A DNA stretch of 64,000 nt, taken from positions 120,647 through 184,646 of the forward strand of contig JAUCBJ010001196.1 in the NCBI GenBank assembly GCA_032718475.1, read 5' to 3'. The position numbers were made by a program, and so were the translations under genes. Under the pieces are notes generated by a model, which was not told the origin of the DNA, did no database searches, and was given only the letters and a program-made list of their open reading frames with translations. This document shows, one piece after another, positions 44,450 through 56,497 of this stretch (the first letter of the stretch is position 1; every line of letters starts with the position of its first letter). Source of the stretch: Nemertoderma westbladi (lineage: Eukaryota; Xenacoelomorpha; Nemertodermatida; Nemertodermatidae).

Positions 44450-46398
44450 AGAGGGTGCGATTTCGCAAAAGACACTTTTTTAAAACGCTTATAAATAAAA
44501 TTTAAAGGCGAAATCGAAAATTCCGGCTTCATGGTAACAACCACGGTGAGTTGAACTAGTTGTGTTTTAAATTTCAAGCAATATGATAAAGATTTGTAGA
44601 AAAATAATTTTTTTTTTGGGGGGGGGGTCCGTGTCATCAGAAAATGACACTATATTTCGGGTCATGGTGTAATATATACTGCTCTATACTGATACCGGTA
44701 CTAAGAGAACAGCTGTACGGCTACTGCTACCTGAGGAACCTGAAATTGGAAATAAAGGCGGACAAAAGACGCCAAAAAACATACATTATTAGTGATTTAA
44801 AATGGCTAGAAAATTTATTCCGCTTCGGAATATCGTATCTTTTTTCTAACTACTTAACTAATGCTTCACAAATTTAATATGAATACATTAAAAAATTATA
44901 TAATATTGGCAAGGAATACGATAACAATTGATCTGTACCAAACAATATCCCTCTAATTCTCTCAGCTATTCCCAGTTGGTACAGCTCGAATTATATAAAT
45001 TACATTATAAATTCAATATAGGGAAAAGGTAGGAAGGTAGGGGAACCTGTCAAGATTAAATATTCCTTAAGTAAATTGATGATAATGTATCATATGTTAC
45101 TATTAATGTATTATGTTACAATGCATTATATGTATATCTTATTCAAGTATATGAATAAATTATATATAATGGAGGGCAGGCGATTGTATGTAGTTATGCT
45201 TTGCGCACACATTGATTGCACCTGTCTGTAATAAATAATTCACCATCGTTGAAACTCATCAAAATTCGTTAGTATCAATTAGGTTGCGAATATAGGTAAG
45301 AGTACAGTAGTCGATAAATTCCATCCAAATTCGAATACGTAAGGGAAATCCATTTGCAGCATTGAATGGGCCTTCCAGGATTTGGAAGTCACACAGAATT
45401 CACCGGAAAGTATATTACTTGCCATGTTTATTACTCTCTCACTCTATCCCAAACAAGTAAGCAAACATCAACTGTTAGTTTGTAATTTATTACCCCGCCA
45501 GCTGAATAGCTCTCTACCCAGTGAATCTTATAAACACAAGAGCCTTACACCCCACAAACTAAAAAAATATAGAATCAGGACATTAAGCCCAAAATAGTAC
45601 TCAGCCCGTAGGTACAATCCCCTGTTAGTGAGTATGTCGTTACCTTTAATTACCAATTAATGAATGATCTGCCCAAGATCTTTATTATTCTTCTTATTAA
45701 TCTTTATTATTTTCAATTTATTTATTTCCGACATGTATATACATAATTAATAATTAATAAATATATTAATAATATGTATAATAATATATTATATTATTAT
45801 ATCCTCCTTCATCTATTTTCCATCATATATCCTCCCCCGATCTCACTTATTGGAGTAACAATTGATGCAATATCAAATATGGATATATTTTGGTAAAAAA
45901 GAAGAGGACCCACCATTACATACTACTTGGGTTACCAAAGTCCTTTCCTATGGCGCATTGATATTTAAACTGAATAATATAAATATGAATTAAATCAAGC
46001 AACGGGGAGTTATTCAATGATAAATAATTTCGATTTCCGGATCTGTGTTCGAGCAGAACAAGATAGGGGTACTATAGTGAGTTAGTTATGGACGTTTGCA
46101 ACATATGTGATAGAATATACGGTAACATATGCGATCCGCCCATCACATAATGAGGGGCATCGCAAGTCATACATTATTGATGTATCCTGACACATTACCC
46201 CGGAAGAGCTTAGTTGAAAGACATCGATCGATTCAATTCTCGATTTAGAAACCCCAGAGTATCATATTTTTACATATATAATTTTATTGACTAAGTAAGT
46301 TAAGTAAGTTAATATTATATAAAATATAGAACACACTTAAAATATATATCAAATACAATTTATCCATTTATCAAACGCAGGCTTTCATCCTTCATCAT
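44450..46398. other. Unassigned AT-rich sequence with a small RTE-1 fragment
   Basis: An RTE-1 fragment lies at about 45325-45405 (plus strand; AATACGTAAGGGAAA and TTCCAGGATTTGGAAGTCAC match 25930-25990). A poly-T/G run lies at about 44608-44628. Otherwise AT-rich with no gene recognised. Confidence 0.5.
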
Positions 46399-46404
46399 TT
46401 GACT

Positions 46405-46620
46405 GGCATATGGCCAGGCCATATACCCCTGCAGCCAAGTATATGGGTCCTTAATCCAGGACCAAGGGCGTCCTTATCCCAGAACGAAGGGGGTCCTAGT
46501 TACAGGACCAGATTTGCCCTAGTAAGAGGGTCTATGCAGCTAAAGGTGGCACCTCGTTTATGCTGCATGGAGGTGGCAAGTTTTCTTGATCAATGACCTA
46601 GAATACCTGACCTGACCTTA
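46405..46620 (-). mobile_element. RTE-1 LINE 5' region, inverted fragment
   Basis: Reverse complement of 22805-23005, including the TCAGGTCAGG start at about 46608-46618. It abuts the RT fragment at 46622, out of normal order. Confidence 0.8.
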
Positions 46621-46621
46621 T

Positions 46622-47311
46622 TACGACAATTATGAACAAGAATGGTGCAAGTGTGTCTCCCTGGAGGACGCCCCATAACACTACAAATGGTTCTGTGTCA
46701 CCGTCAACAGTAGACACAAAAGTTGTCGAACCATCGTATACTGATCTGATTGCTGCAATAATTTCATCAGGAATCCCATATAATGAAAGTATGCTGAACA
46801 TACGTGAGCAAGAGACTGAATCAAAGGCCTTGAAGAAGTCAACAAAGATAACAGCTAGATGCCTGTCTTTCTTTTTTGATAACTCTTCAATTATCCTTCT
46901 AAGTGCCAAAATGGGCTCCATGGTCCCACGACCTTTACGGAACCCATTCTGATTTCCACGGAGCAGTCTCTCAATGGGATCCCTGATGCGATTTAATAGA
47001 ATTCTATTGTATAGCTTTGCAGCAATCGAAATCAATGAGATTCCCCGAAAAGAACCATAGAGTGTTAGGTTGCCCTTCTTGGGAACTGGCACCAACTTAT
47101 TTGTTTTCATTTCTTGTGGGACTCTTGTTGTTCGGTACATGTCTACTATGATGGGATAGATCAGCTTTAAACACTCAGGTATTTTAAAGACCTCAGGGGG
47201 AACACCATCTACTCCACTGGCACGATTGGTCTTAATGCTCTTTGCAGCAGCCTTCACTTCTGTAAAGGAGATATCACCAATGGGAATATCTGGGAGTACA
47301 GACTCAGACAC
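46622..47311 (-). pseudogene. RTE-1 reverse transcriptase fragment, open frame
   Basis: The minus strand encodes an uninterrupted RT segment from SESVLPDIPIGDIS through NRASGVDGVPPEV, RGISLISIAAKLYN, RGTMEPILALRR, VIFVDFFKAFDSVS and LQGDTLAPFLF. The catalytic FADD box is absent because the fragment stops before it. It supplies the segment deleted in the 22800-26505 copy. The frame's end runs into the inverted 5' region. Confidence 0.85.
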
Positions 47312-47317
47312 TTTTAC

Positions 47318-47480
47318 TTCTTAAGGAGACGCATCTTAAAGGACACTTGAAGATGCGGATGATCTAGCAAATGTCATGGGTGATAGGGAGTTGTGGCGGC
47401 GCGATTTTTTCGACAGGCGGGCACAGCATTCTTGAAAATGCAGCTGCAATGCAGCATGCCGATCCTAGTAGTAGTAGTAG
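47318..47480 (+). mobile_element. RTE-1 LINE 3' end, opposite orientation to its neighbour
   Basis: Carries the family's last codons and a TAG-repeat tail (47467-47481) on the plus strand, directly after the minus-strand RT piece. This head-to-head layout is what twin priming (5' inversion) during LINE insertion yields. Confidence 0.8.
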
Positions 47481-47481
47481 T

Positions 47482-47570
47482 GAACAGGCATTCCTTTAGA
47501 AAACAGAGTGAAAGATTTTACAGTGGAAGATCACCCATGGGGTGATCAGGCATTACTGTAAAGGATTTCT
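47482..47570 (+). mobile_element. SINE-A body fragment
   Basis: GTGAACAGGCATTCC and GTGGAAGATCACCCATGG match the 3' half of the SINE at 9783-10046. No tRNA head is present. Confidence 0.65.
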
Positions 47571-48005
47571 CGTGCCTTCAGCATGATAAAGCTCTTAAAC
47601 GCCTTTTTTGTATCTCAAAAATAATTCTTAGTGTTAACACACTCGTTTACTGTTTTGGTTTCTTGGTGATATGACTGACTTGAAAATAGCTCGCAATAGT
47701 ACACGTTGTTCCTTCAACGACTTGTTATTTATGGACTTCGTCAACCTTTTGAAGATAGTACTAAAATACAGTGATTTCTATTCTCCAGATGTTATTAGTA
47801 CCTCCTTTGGTATGAAAATAGTGTACACTACGTAACACCATAGAAAAACCTCTGGGAAGAGAAACCGGGTGAGGATTGCTTTAGGTCCGTTAGGAACCAA
47901 AGTATAGCCTCGAAAAATAATACAATCCAAAATAATTGTAACCAAAAGGTAGTACATAAAATACAGTATTTTGGTCGTTTCTTATGCTAAAATACTCAAA
48001 AGTCT
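47565..48005 (-). repeat. Dispersed repeat D, copy 2
   Basis: Reverse complement of 36010-36500 with a few small indels. It lies between a SINE-A fragment and a decayed LINE. Confidence 0.65.
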
Positions 48006-49873
48006 AAGATGTCTAAGTCAAGATGTTGGTCTGAGTTGGTTAAAGATAAATACGATCAGGCCAGGGAGGTCTTCTTATGGTGGCGCGTGGTCGGTATTCC
48101 TAGAGATGTTCCTATCAGTGTGGAAATGCATAGAAGACGTGCGTCTTTCAAACTAGCTTTCTGTTCATGTCGTAGGGCTGCAGAAATAATTAAATCTGAC
48201 AAATTAGCAGAAAGTATCTTACTTAGAAAACCCAATGATTTTTGGAAAGAGGTCTCCAAGATGAATAACCAGCATGCAGTCCTACCTGACAGTGTATGCA
48301 GCAAATGGTGAAGAGGCTATATGTGATATGTGGCGCACTGAGTACAGTCAGCTGCTTAATCAGGATCCCGAGAAAAACAAGTAACATATGGAAGATCTAG
48401 TACATAACTTGATCCCCGGCAGTGAGGAAAATCCGAAGGATAGTGCAGTAAGCGCGTCAGAAATTTTCGAGGCCTTTAAGGAATTAAGTGGAGGGAAAGC
48501 AATTGTGGCAGATAGTGTAAATGCATAACATTTACTCCATGTACGAGCCGAGTTATCTGTACATATTTCTTTTTTGCTAACAGCTTCATTGTGTAACAGT
48601 TACTACCATCAAAGTTTATTGTAAGTTATATTGTACCTGTTTTAAAAAACAAGAATGAAAAATATTCTGATAAGTCTCACATTTAATATTCGCTGATAAT
48701 CAATTTCGTTATAAAGCTAACCATAGTACTGATTTGTGCATGCATACTGACCGTATACATTATGCTTAATTAATGCCTCAAAGGCTTTTGATAGGGTGAA
48801 CCATTCATTACAATTTTCTAAGTTATTAGACAAGGGCGTGCCGAAATCTGTACTACTTAGGCCACTGGTTTACTGCGTACTGGTATAGTCGTCAAGAAAT
48901 ATATGTTAAATGGGGAAAGATATTTTCGGGTCTATTTTTTGTAATCAATGGAATTCGCCAGAATAGTTTAATATCTCCTGTGTATTATAATGTATATATG
49001 GATGGTCTAACTATTTTACTAAATAATAGTGGTTTAGGGTGCAAAATTAATAATTGTAGGGTTATTTTTTCTTACGCAGATGACATTTCCCTTATGGCAA
49101 CAAGTCGTCATGTGGCAATAAAAAGGCGCTATCTCAGTTTTCTTACAAACTGTGGAAATTTCATTTATGTAATTGGTCAACAAATTTATAAGATACTGTA
49201 GCACCTTTCTAATGAATTCATTATAAAGGAGCTATATCAGAAACTGTATAGAGATACTGTAGCATTCTGTATTTCTAACAAATTCATTAGAAAGGCGCTA
49301 TCTTAGGATACCATATAGAAGTTCTAAGATAGAAACGTTTTAATGAATTCGTTAAAAAGGAGCTATCTTGGAATTCGTCAATATTCTAATTTCAATCCCA
49401 GTTTTATTGAATTTTCTGCATTTAATTCAAATGAAATGATTTAAATGTGATAATTTTAATAACAACCCAGTATCAAAAATTATATCATCCGATGCGTAAA
49501 TTTATAGGCTTTCACATGAAATGAATATCAAAATTAAAAAAAAAATATGAGATAGAGCCTTTTTATTGCCACAAGACGAAGTACTCAAGTGTTAAAGAAA
49601 TTAATTGATATTGCAAGTAAATACGCTAACGATCATTGTCTTACATTTAATTTAAAGAAAACTAAATGTTTATATTTTAAGGCACATTCTCGAACAGATT
49701 TTCCACATGGTGCGGCCAAGGTTGTTACTAGTGCTACTTATCTTGTTCATATCATTAACACAAACATTAATGATAAACTAGATATTGAACATCAGACTCG
49801 AAGCCTGTACTGCAGAGGTAATAGTATTGTAAGGAAATTTAATAATTGTTCAACGGCAGTTAAAAATATTTAG
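48006..49873 (+). pseudogene. Second decayed LINE (endonuclease-RT linker and RT)
   Basis: Frame pieces: 48009-48311 (RRRASFKLAFCSCRRAAE and NDFWKEVSKMNN, the linker between endonuclease and RT); about 48960-49110 (YYNVYMDGL and the catalytic FSYADDISLMA); and 49589-49873 (HCLTFNLKKTKCLYFK and LGH-like VHIINTNINDKL). It resembles the CR1/L2-like element at 38530-44450 in layout but is a different and more broken element. A TIR element interrupts it at 49111. Confidence 0.7.
49111..49573. mobile_element. 463-bp TIR element inside the LINE
   Basis: Ends are TGTGGCAATAAAAAGGCGCT and the inverse of TGTGGCAATAAAAAGGCTCT. Removing it rejoins the RT frame after the YADD box (ATSR to RSTQVLKKL). The inside repeats the motif AATTCATTAGAAAGG/GCTATCT about five times. 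No coding capacity. A target duplication is not clear. Confidence 0.65.
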
Positions 49874-50225
49874 TTTGGATCATAGTGCATGATAGTGCAT
49901 GAAAATCGAGCTCACCAGAGAACAGCGGAGAACAGCGAGAACAGCTCGCTTACCATAGGATCTTTCTGAAATTACATCATTACCCCAGTAATTGCAGTGC
50001 AACATAAATGTTTATATTTAATAGGGTTCCTACTTTCTTACATGTAAGACGCAGATCAACGTACAGTTTATATTCTAGAATAATACTATCTGACAATTCC
50101 ATAGTTAGGTGTGTTCGAATGTTACGTTTTGTTTGAATGTTACGTTTTAAGTATGATTTAAGTTTATGGTCTGTATTTAATTTCCATTTGTTCTACTATC
50201 TATCTGTTCGACCAGTCAGGTCAGG
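49874..50225. other. Unassigned sequence
   Basis: AT-rich spacer with a short duplicated GAGAACAGCG motif near 49918-49945. No gene recognised. Confidence 0.3.
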
Positions 50226-50642
50226 TCCCCAGATCCTGCTACCACTATGGCAGTAATGTGGTACTACCTGTAGCTGTCAGCCCAGTAGGGCAGACCCGAT
50301 AAGCATAGCCTATTCATTATTTAGTTGATCAAGAGTGGGTTGGATTAGCCCCATCAACTAAATAAGTCATTGATGGCTATAGCGCCTAGGGCACCATTGA
50401 AGGCAAAGGCTTGATACGCATCTGCATTAGAGATGATACACGCCCCGCCCTGTCTATACTGGATGCTCCTCTACCAGTGTTAGGTAACCTAACCCAGGAG
50501 GCACACTTGGTTCAAGGTGTAACAAAAGGACCCCTACAGTCGACAGCAGGGCTGTAGGCCATGGATAGGCGGAAGGTAATCAACCAACGGCTAGACATGC
50601 TGACAAGGTCGGCGGAAGTTAATCAACCAACGGCGACCTACT

Positions 50643-53040
50643 GTGAAGACGCTTGTAGGAGTTGCGACCACAAGCGGTTTACTCCCGCAACTGAAAGAAA
50701 TGAGTATGAGAACCCTCCAGGAGAAATACCGGCTCGGTCGTCGCCCGGGTCAACAAGGACCGCGTCCCTCAGTGGTACACCAGGCTGGGGTCGATAAATT
50801 GGCTACTAGAACAGAAGACAGAGAAGAAAGAAGAACCAACCTGTTGAAATGTAAAAAGACACTAAAGATTGCTACAATGAACGCACGCACGCTGAAAGCA
50901 AATACCAAACAGGGTGACATGGTCGCTCTGGCAATGGAACATAACATCGACATCATCTGCATCCAAGAACATCGGATTTGTCATGAAGACACTGCCATGA
51001 AGTACAATGACATTGGAAATGGATGGACGTTAGTAACAAGCTTAGCAGTAAGAAACTCGGCCAATGCATCAATTGGTGGAGTAGGAATTCTGCTAAGCCC
51101 ATTTGCACTTAAGACCCTAAACAACATCGAATCTATAAATTCCAGGGTTATGATCGCAACATTTGATGGGAATCCCAAGGCAACAGTTATATGTTGCTAC
51201 AGTCCAACCAATGCCTCAGAGCCAGAATCAGCAGTCAAGTTTTATGAAGAACCGACTGGACTTATAAAGGACATTCTGAAACACAATGTTAGAGTCATTG
51301 CTGGTGACCTGAATGCGCAAATTGGCCCAGAAGACATCAAGGGACACCTATAACACCAGTTCTAACAGAAATGGGTACTTAGTTTTAGACCTAATGGAAG
51401 AATGTGAATTGATACCAACAAACAACACATTCGAAAAGAGTAAGGGGAAGCTATGGACCTTTCAATACCCTAATGAAACCATAGCACAACTGGATTACAT
51501 CCTTATAAACAAAACGTGGAGAAACAGCATGATCAACTGCGAGGCATACAGCTCGTTCAACCTAATTGGTTCGGACCACAGAATTGTGACTGCAGAGATC
51601 AGACTCAGTTTGAGAGCCAGCAAACCCAGGACAAGCAAGCAAATCAACTATGACTGGGAGAAACTCAGAACTGACAATGCTGTAAAGGATGCTTACACAG
51701 TAGAAGTTCAAAACCGCTTTGAAGCACTTCAGTCAAGGGATGAAGACCAATCCACCGATTTAATATACCAGAATATAATAACAGCCCACAAGGAATCAGC
51801 TAAGAGGCATATCCCACAGAAACCCAAACGAAAACAGTATGTGCCATGGCAAAACTCTGAGGTTAGTTGTAAGAGAGAAGATCTTAAGATAGCCTACAAA
51901 GTTAAAACCAAACAACCAACAACCGAAAACATTAACAAGGTTGAGAAAGCTAAGGACGATCTTAAATTGGCCTACAACATCAGCCAGGAAAAGTACATAC
52001 AGGATAAAACTGAAGCAATTACAACTGCTCACATACAACAACAATCAAGACTAACCTGGCAAACTGTAAATGAGGTATCTGGTCGGAAAAGTTGTGCAAA
52101 GGGGCGCCTCAAAGCCGATAGTCCTGAAGAACATGTTGGGAAGTGGAAAAATCACTTCAGCAACTTGCTTGGGCAGCCACCAAACATCGAGGTCAGCCCT
52201 ACAAGGAAAATATATGACAAGACACAGAAATAGAAAACATAGACATAGAAACACGGGACTTCACACCTGCCGAACTCCAAAGAAGCATTAAAAGCATGCC
52301 CAATAATAAAGCGAGTGGATTAGATGAAATCCCAGCAGAGGTATGGAAAACCGGAGTGCTAAACAGACCATTATTGAATGTTTGCAACCGGTTGTTAAAA
52401 GGGGAAAAGCCACCACCAATTTGGACTAAAGGTCAACTAAAGCCTCCCCCCAAGAAAGGAGACCCCGGCATACCAACAAACTATCGTGGGATCTGTCTGC
52501 TTGTGGTAGCTGCCAAAATATACAATAAAATGATTCTATATAGGATTAGGCCTCACATAGAGAAACTACTGCATAAGAGCCAAAATGGATTTCGACCAAG
52601 TAGATCAACAATAGCTCAGATACTTGCACTACAGAGACTGATTGAAGGAATTTAGTCAAAGAAACTCCCCGCAGTCATGACTTTTGTGGACTTCAAGAAG
52701 GCATTCGACTCCATCCATAGAGGTAAAATGCTTGAAATCCTAAGAGCTTATGGAATACCAGAAGTAATTGTTGCTGGCATTGGATTGTTATATTGTGACA
52801 CAGAAGCGCAGGTACTCTCACCAGATGGTGAAACTGAGCTTTTCTCAATCCTGTCCAGCGTACTGCAAGGTGACACATTAGCACCATTACTATTTGTAAT
52901 TGTGCTGGATTACACAATGAGGACGGCCACAAAGGGTGAAGATCTGGGATTCACACTTCAAGAACGCCGAAGTAGTAGATATCCATCAACTACAGTCACA
53001 GACACCGACTTTGCGGATGACATCGCCCTGCTCTCTAATA
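50643..53040 (+). pseudogene. RTE-2 endonuclease and reverse transcriptase, 5' part
   Basis: Frame pieces 50643-51353, 51313-52233, 52296-52655 and 52677-53040. Motifs: KIATMNARTLKAN and CIQEHRICHED, IGGVGILLSP, VIAGDLNAQIG, AQLDYILI and SDHRIVTAEI (endonuclease); ASGLDEIPAEVWK, NYRGICLL and NGFRPSRST, MTFVDFKKAFDSIHRG, LQGDTLAPLLF and FADDIALLSN (RT). Lesions are few: frameshifts near 51340 and 52235 and a stop at about 52653. The RT breaks directly after the catalytic FADD box, where the RTE-1 insertion begins. Confidence 0.85.
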
Positions 53041-53081
53041 TGCTACTACTAGGATCGGCATGCTGCATTGCAGCTGCATTA

Positions 53082-54485
53082 TTAAGAATGCTGTGCCGGC
53101 TTGTCAACAAAATTGCACCGCCACAACTTCCTATCACCCATGACATTTGCTAGATCATCCGCATCTTCAAGGCCAGTGTCCTTTAAGATGCGTCTCAAGA
53201 AAGTCATGGGCTGTCCACCATGCTTATTCACTCCATGAGGCTGCCAAAGTGCAAGATTGTGCACTGGCTTGTCCTCACGGCGAAAGCAATGTCCTGCAAA
53301 GCGGAGGCGATTTTGTTCTAGTGTCAAGCTTGGGGGAACCAATGAGACACCTCCAATGTTATATAGTGTCTGGTTGGAGATGTGTGCATTGTACTTGACA
53401 CAATGAACCCGGCGTAGCATTCTTGGGAATGTGCCATCCAGAGATTTGGTGTCCTCAGCAGTTAGAGCCCAGCATGGACTCCCGTAGAGGAGTACTGGAA
53501 CTACTGCTGCTCTAAATAATCGGACCTTAAATTTCCGATTAATTCTCGGTGACTTCCAAATCCTGGAAAGCCTATTCAAGTCTGCCCATGCCTTTCCCTT
53601 ACGTATTCGAAGTAAGTACGAAGAAGTAAGTATTCGTACGTATTACTCACCTGACTTCCGGATCCATGATCCCAGGTAACAGAAGTCGTCTACATGCTCA
53701 AGCATACCATCCTTTGAGCTTATGCTCATCCGATCAGAGACTTGCTGAGGACTTTCAAAGTTAACTGTCAAAATTTTGGTCTTTCTGGAGTTAATAAAAA
53801 GACCAACACTAGAAGCAGCATGTTCTAATGAGCTGAGGAGCCGTTGGGCTCCCTCTAATGATTCTGAGAGTACTCCTAAGTCATCAGCAAAGTCTAGATC
53901 AGTTAGGTACCTGGCAGGATTTCCTCGACTTCTGGAGCCAGTAGGCATCATCACCCCATCATCATTATGATGATCTAAGGACATGCATAGAACATAGTCA
54001 ACCACAATAATGAACAAGAATGGTGCAAGTGTGTCTCCTTGGAGGACGCCCCATACCACTTCAAATGGTTCTGTGCCGTCAACAGTAGAAACAAATGTTG
54101 TCGAACCATCGTATACTGATCTGATTGCTGCAATAATTTCATCAGGAATCCCATATAATGAAAGTATGCTGAACATACATGAGCGAGAGACTGAATCAAA
54201 GGCCTTGAAGAAGTCAACAAAGATAATAGCCAGATGCCTGTCTTTCTTTTTTGGTAATTCTTCAATTATCCTTCTAAGTGCCAAAATGGGCTCCATGGTC
54301 CTACGACCTTTACGGAACTCATTCTGATTTCCACGGAGCAGTCTCTCAATGGGATCCCTGATGCGATTTAATAGAATCCTATTGTATAGCTTTGCAGCAA
54401 TCGAGATCAATGAGATTCCCCGAAAAGAACCATATAGTGTTAGGTTGCCCTTCTTGGGAACTGGCACCAACTTATTTGTTTTCAT
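53082..54485 (-). pseudogene. RTE-1 reverse transcriptase and C-terminus, nested copy
   Basis: Pieces 54485-53643 (KLVPVPKKGN, RGISLIS, VDFFKAFDSVSRSCMFSIL, LQGDTLAPFLF, DFADDLGVL) and 53579-53082 (WALTAEDTKSLDG, LEQNRLRFAGHC, ending FVDKPAQHS). Only about 65 bp of damage separates the two. Upstream coding sequence lies beyond the TTAA element at 56205-56460. Confidence 0.82.
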
Positions 54486-54545
54486 TTCTTACGGGACTCT
54501 TGTTGTTCGGTACATGTCTACTATGATGGGGTAGATGAGCTTTAA

Positions 54546-56189
54546 GGGGGGGGGGGGGGGGGGGGGATAATTTCATCAAGAGCAGAATTTTATGAGGATT
54601 TTAAATCTGAAAACGGCTTGGCGAGATCTATTTAACTTCTTGAGTTGTGGTGGATTTTCTAACCGTATGTCGGTCTGTCTGATCAAAATTATTATAAAGC
54701 ACCTGTCGGTTTGCCTGACGTAGTCTAAGAAAGCACTCCATATACTACTATAACTATAGCTACTATAACTATATCTTTTGTTACCGTGTTTTAAATCGGT
54801 AACTTAATTTCCCGAGTCAGTTCTAATATTTTGCTGAATCTAGACTGCTATATGTCTGTCTGTACATTTGTCTGTCTGTCGGTCAGTCTGTCAAAATGTA
54901 TTCACGCACGCAACCCAGCTAAAATTTCCGTTCTAAGGGTTTTCGTGGTCAGAGATTTCATTTCTGAAGTCAGTTTTTACATTTGACGACGCCGTGTCTG
55001 TCTTTGTGGATGTCGGTCTGTCAGTCAGTCTGTCAAAATATTACTGACAGTCGGATAACCAAACATACAGTTTGGCTGCCATCAAACAAAAAAACTGTCA
55101 TTGGAAATGAAATCACCATCCAGAAAAACCCTAACAGAAAAATTGTTGTCTAAGTGAAAACTTGTGAAAAATTGTGAAAACTAAAATATGAAAAGTTGCG
55201 TTTTATTCCATAGTGGGGAAAAGTTAACTTTTCTTAATAGTAATAAAAAGTTAACATCTATCCTCTAGTAAATGATTTCAGAACTACTTATTTTGTTTTG
55301 TATTAGTCTTAATTCAAGTTTCATGTTAGTCATATGTGTAATACTCTAATATTCTAATAAAAAAGTAATATTTGTTCTATAAATAAGGCTTCACTTAATT
55401 TCTCGTGCTGCGCGAAGGCTTTCTTTCATCCTGCTAAATATTGTTAAAATCAATTTTGTTATGTTGCCAATTTGTTTTTGTTTGTTACTTTTATTAGGTA
55501 CAAAATTGGCACCAAAGATTGATTCGAAAAATACTACACAAAGGAAAAGGGAAAAAAATCCATATTACTAAAAATGGCGGGAAGGTTTGAATTATTATAA
55601 CCGAACTTTAACGCGATTTCACTCAAAACTATTTTTTGAACATATGAAAAAATGGGAAACACGTTTTCTCCGCCATTTGTGAACCGATTTTCAATCTGTT
55701 TTTTGTTTTGGAATGCTCAGAAACTGTGCAATCAAATGAACGAACAGAATTTTGAAAAAAAATAAGAAAAAAAGTTATGGTGACTTTTTCCCAAAATTTC
55801 GGAATTTTTCATCGAAGCGTCACAAAATTTGATATAATTCCAAAACTGTGAGGTCTAGAAAAATTTTGCTCGTTCACTTTGATGCGGGTATAATTCTCAT
55901 TAAAACAAAAAAATAATTTTAAAAATCCATTGAGAACTAAATGAGAAATCGTGTTTCTACTGTTTCGTAATTTGTCCTCATTAATTATGTTAATTTATGC
56001 ATAATTAAGCTAATTACGTTACTGTAATTATTGTGGATTATTTTTGTTAAGTTAATAACCCATCTTTTATCTTTGAAATGGGACTATATTCAAGAAAAAC
56101 CATTCATATCTTCAAAAGTTACACGCTAAATACATAAACCCACCAAATCGTTGTAAAATTACTATACCCCCCCCCCCCCCCCCCCCCCC
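54546..56189. mobile_element. 1644-bp TTAA-flanked element with poly-G/poly-C ends
   Basis: TTAA at 54542-54545 precedes 21 G; at the other end 23 C precede TTAA at 56190-56193. The undamaged RTE-1 copy at 46622-47311 has CTTTAAACAC at this site, so removal of the element plus one TTAA restores the LINE. Inside there is AT-rich noncoding DNA with CTGTCTGTC-type repeats (54890-55030) and no reading frame of note. It is non-autonomous. piggyBac or Kolobok relationship is possible from TTAA; the homopolymer ends match neither exactly. Confidence 0.8.
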
Positions 56190-56497
56190 TTAAACACTAT
56201 TACGGTATTTTAAAGACCTCAGGGGGAACACCATCTACTCCACTGGCACGATTGGTCTTAATGCTCTTTGCAGTAGCCTTCACTTCTGCAAAGGAGATAT
56301 CGCCAATGGGAATATCTGGGAGTACAGACTCAGACACTTTTACTTCTATAAAGTTATCAGGCAATACCCTGTCATTATTGAGGAGCTTTTCAAAGTGGGC
56401 TTTCCAACCATTGAGGCGATCGGCTGGTGATTCAGCCTTAACCTTGGTGGTTGGTTAGCTTTTCCGCCCAGTAAGGAAATTGATCGATTTCCATGCA

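Larger units (their letters stand above)
38530..44450 (+). mobile_element. CR1/L2-like LINE, decayed but nearly full length
   Basis: Contains in order an ORF1 region (38626-39971), an endonuclease (40003-42000), a linker and a reverse transcriptase (42500-44084), and a (AAT)n tail at 44412-44444. A simple-repeat tail and an ORF1 with a nucleic-acid-binding look suit the CR1/L2 group; the clade is an inference. Several stops and frameshifts and a roughly 1-kb insertion in the endonuclease make it inactive. Confidence 0.75.
53041..56497 (-). mobile_element. RTE-1 LINE inserted in RTE-2, itself interrupted
   Basis: Minus-strand, 5'-truncated copy. Its TAG-type tail abuts RTE-2 at 53041 (reads CTACTACTA on plus) and its 5' end lies at about 56497, after which RTE-2 resumes with GATGCACAGCTTCTACTAAA. 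The 1644-bp TTAA element splits it at 54546-56189. Confidence 0.85.
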
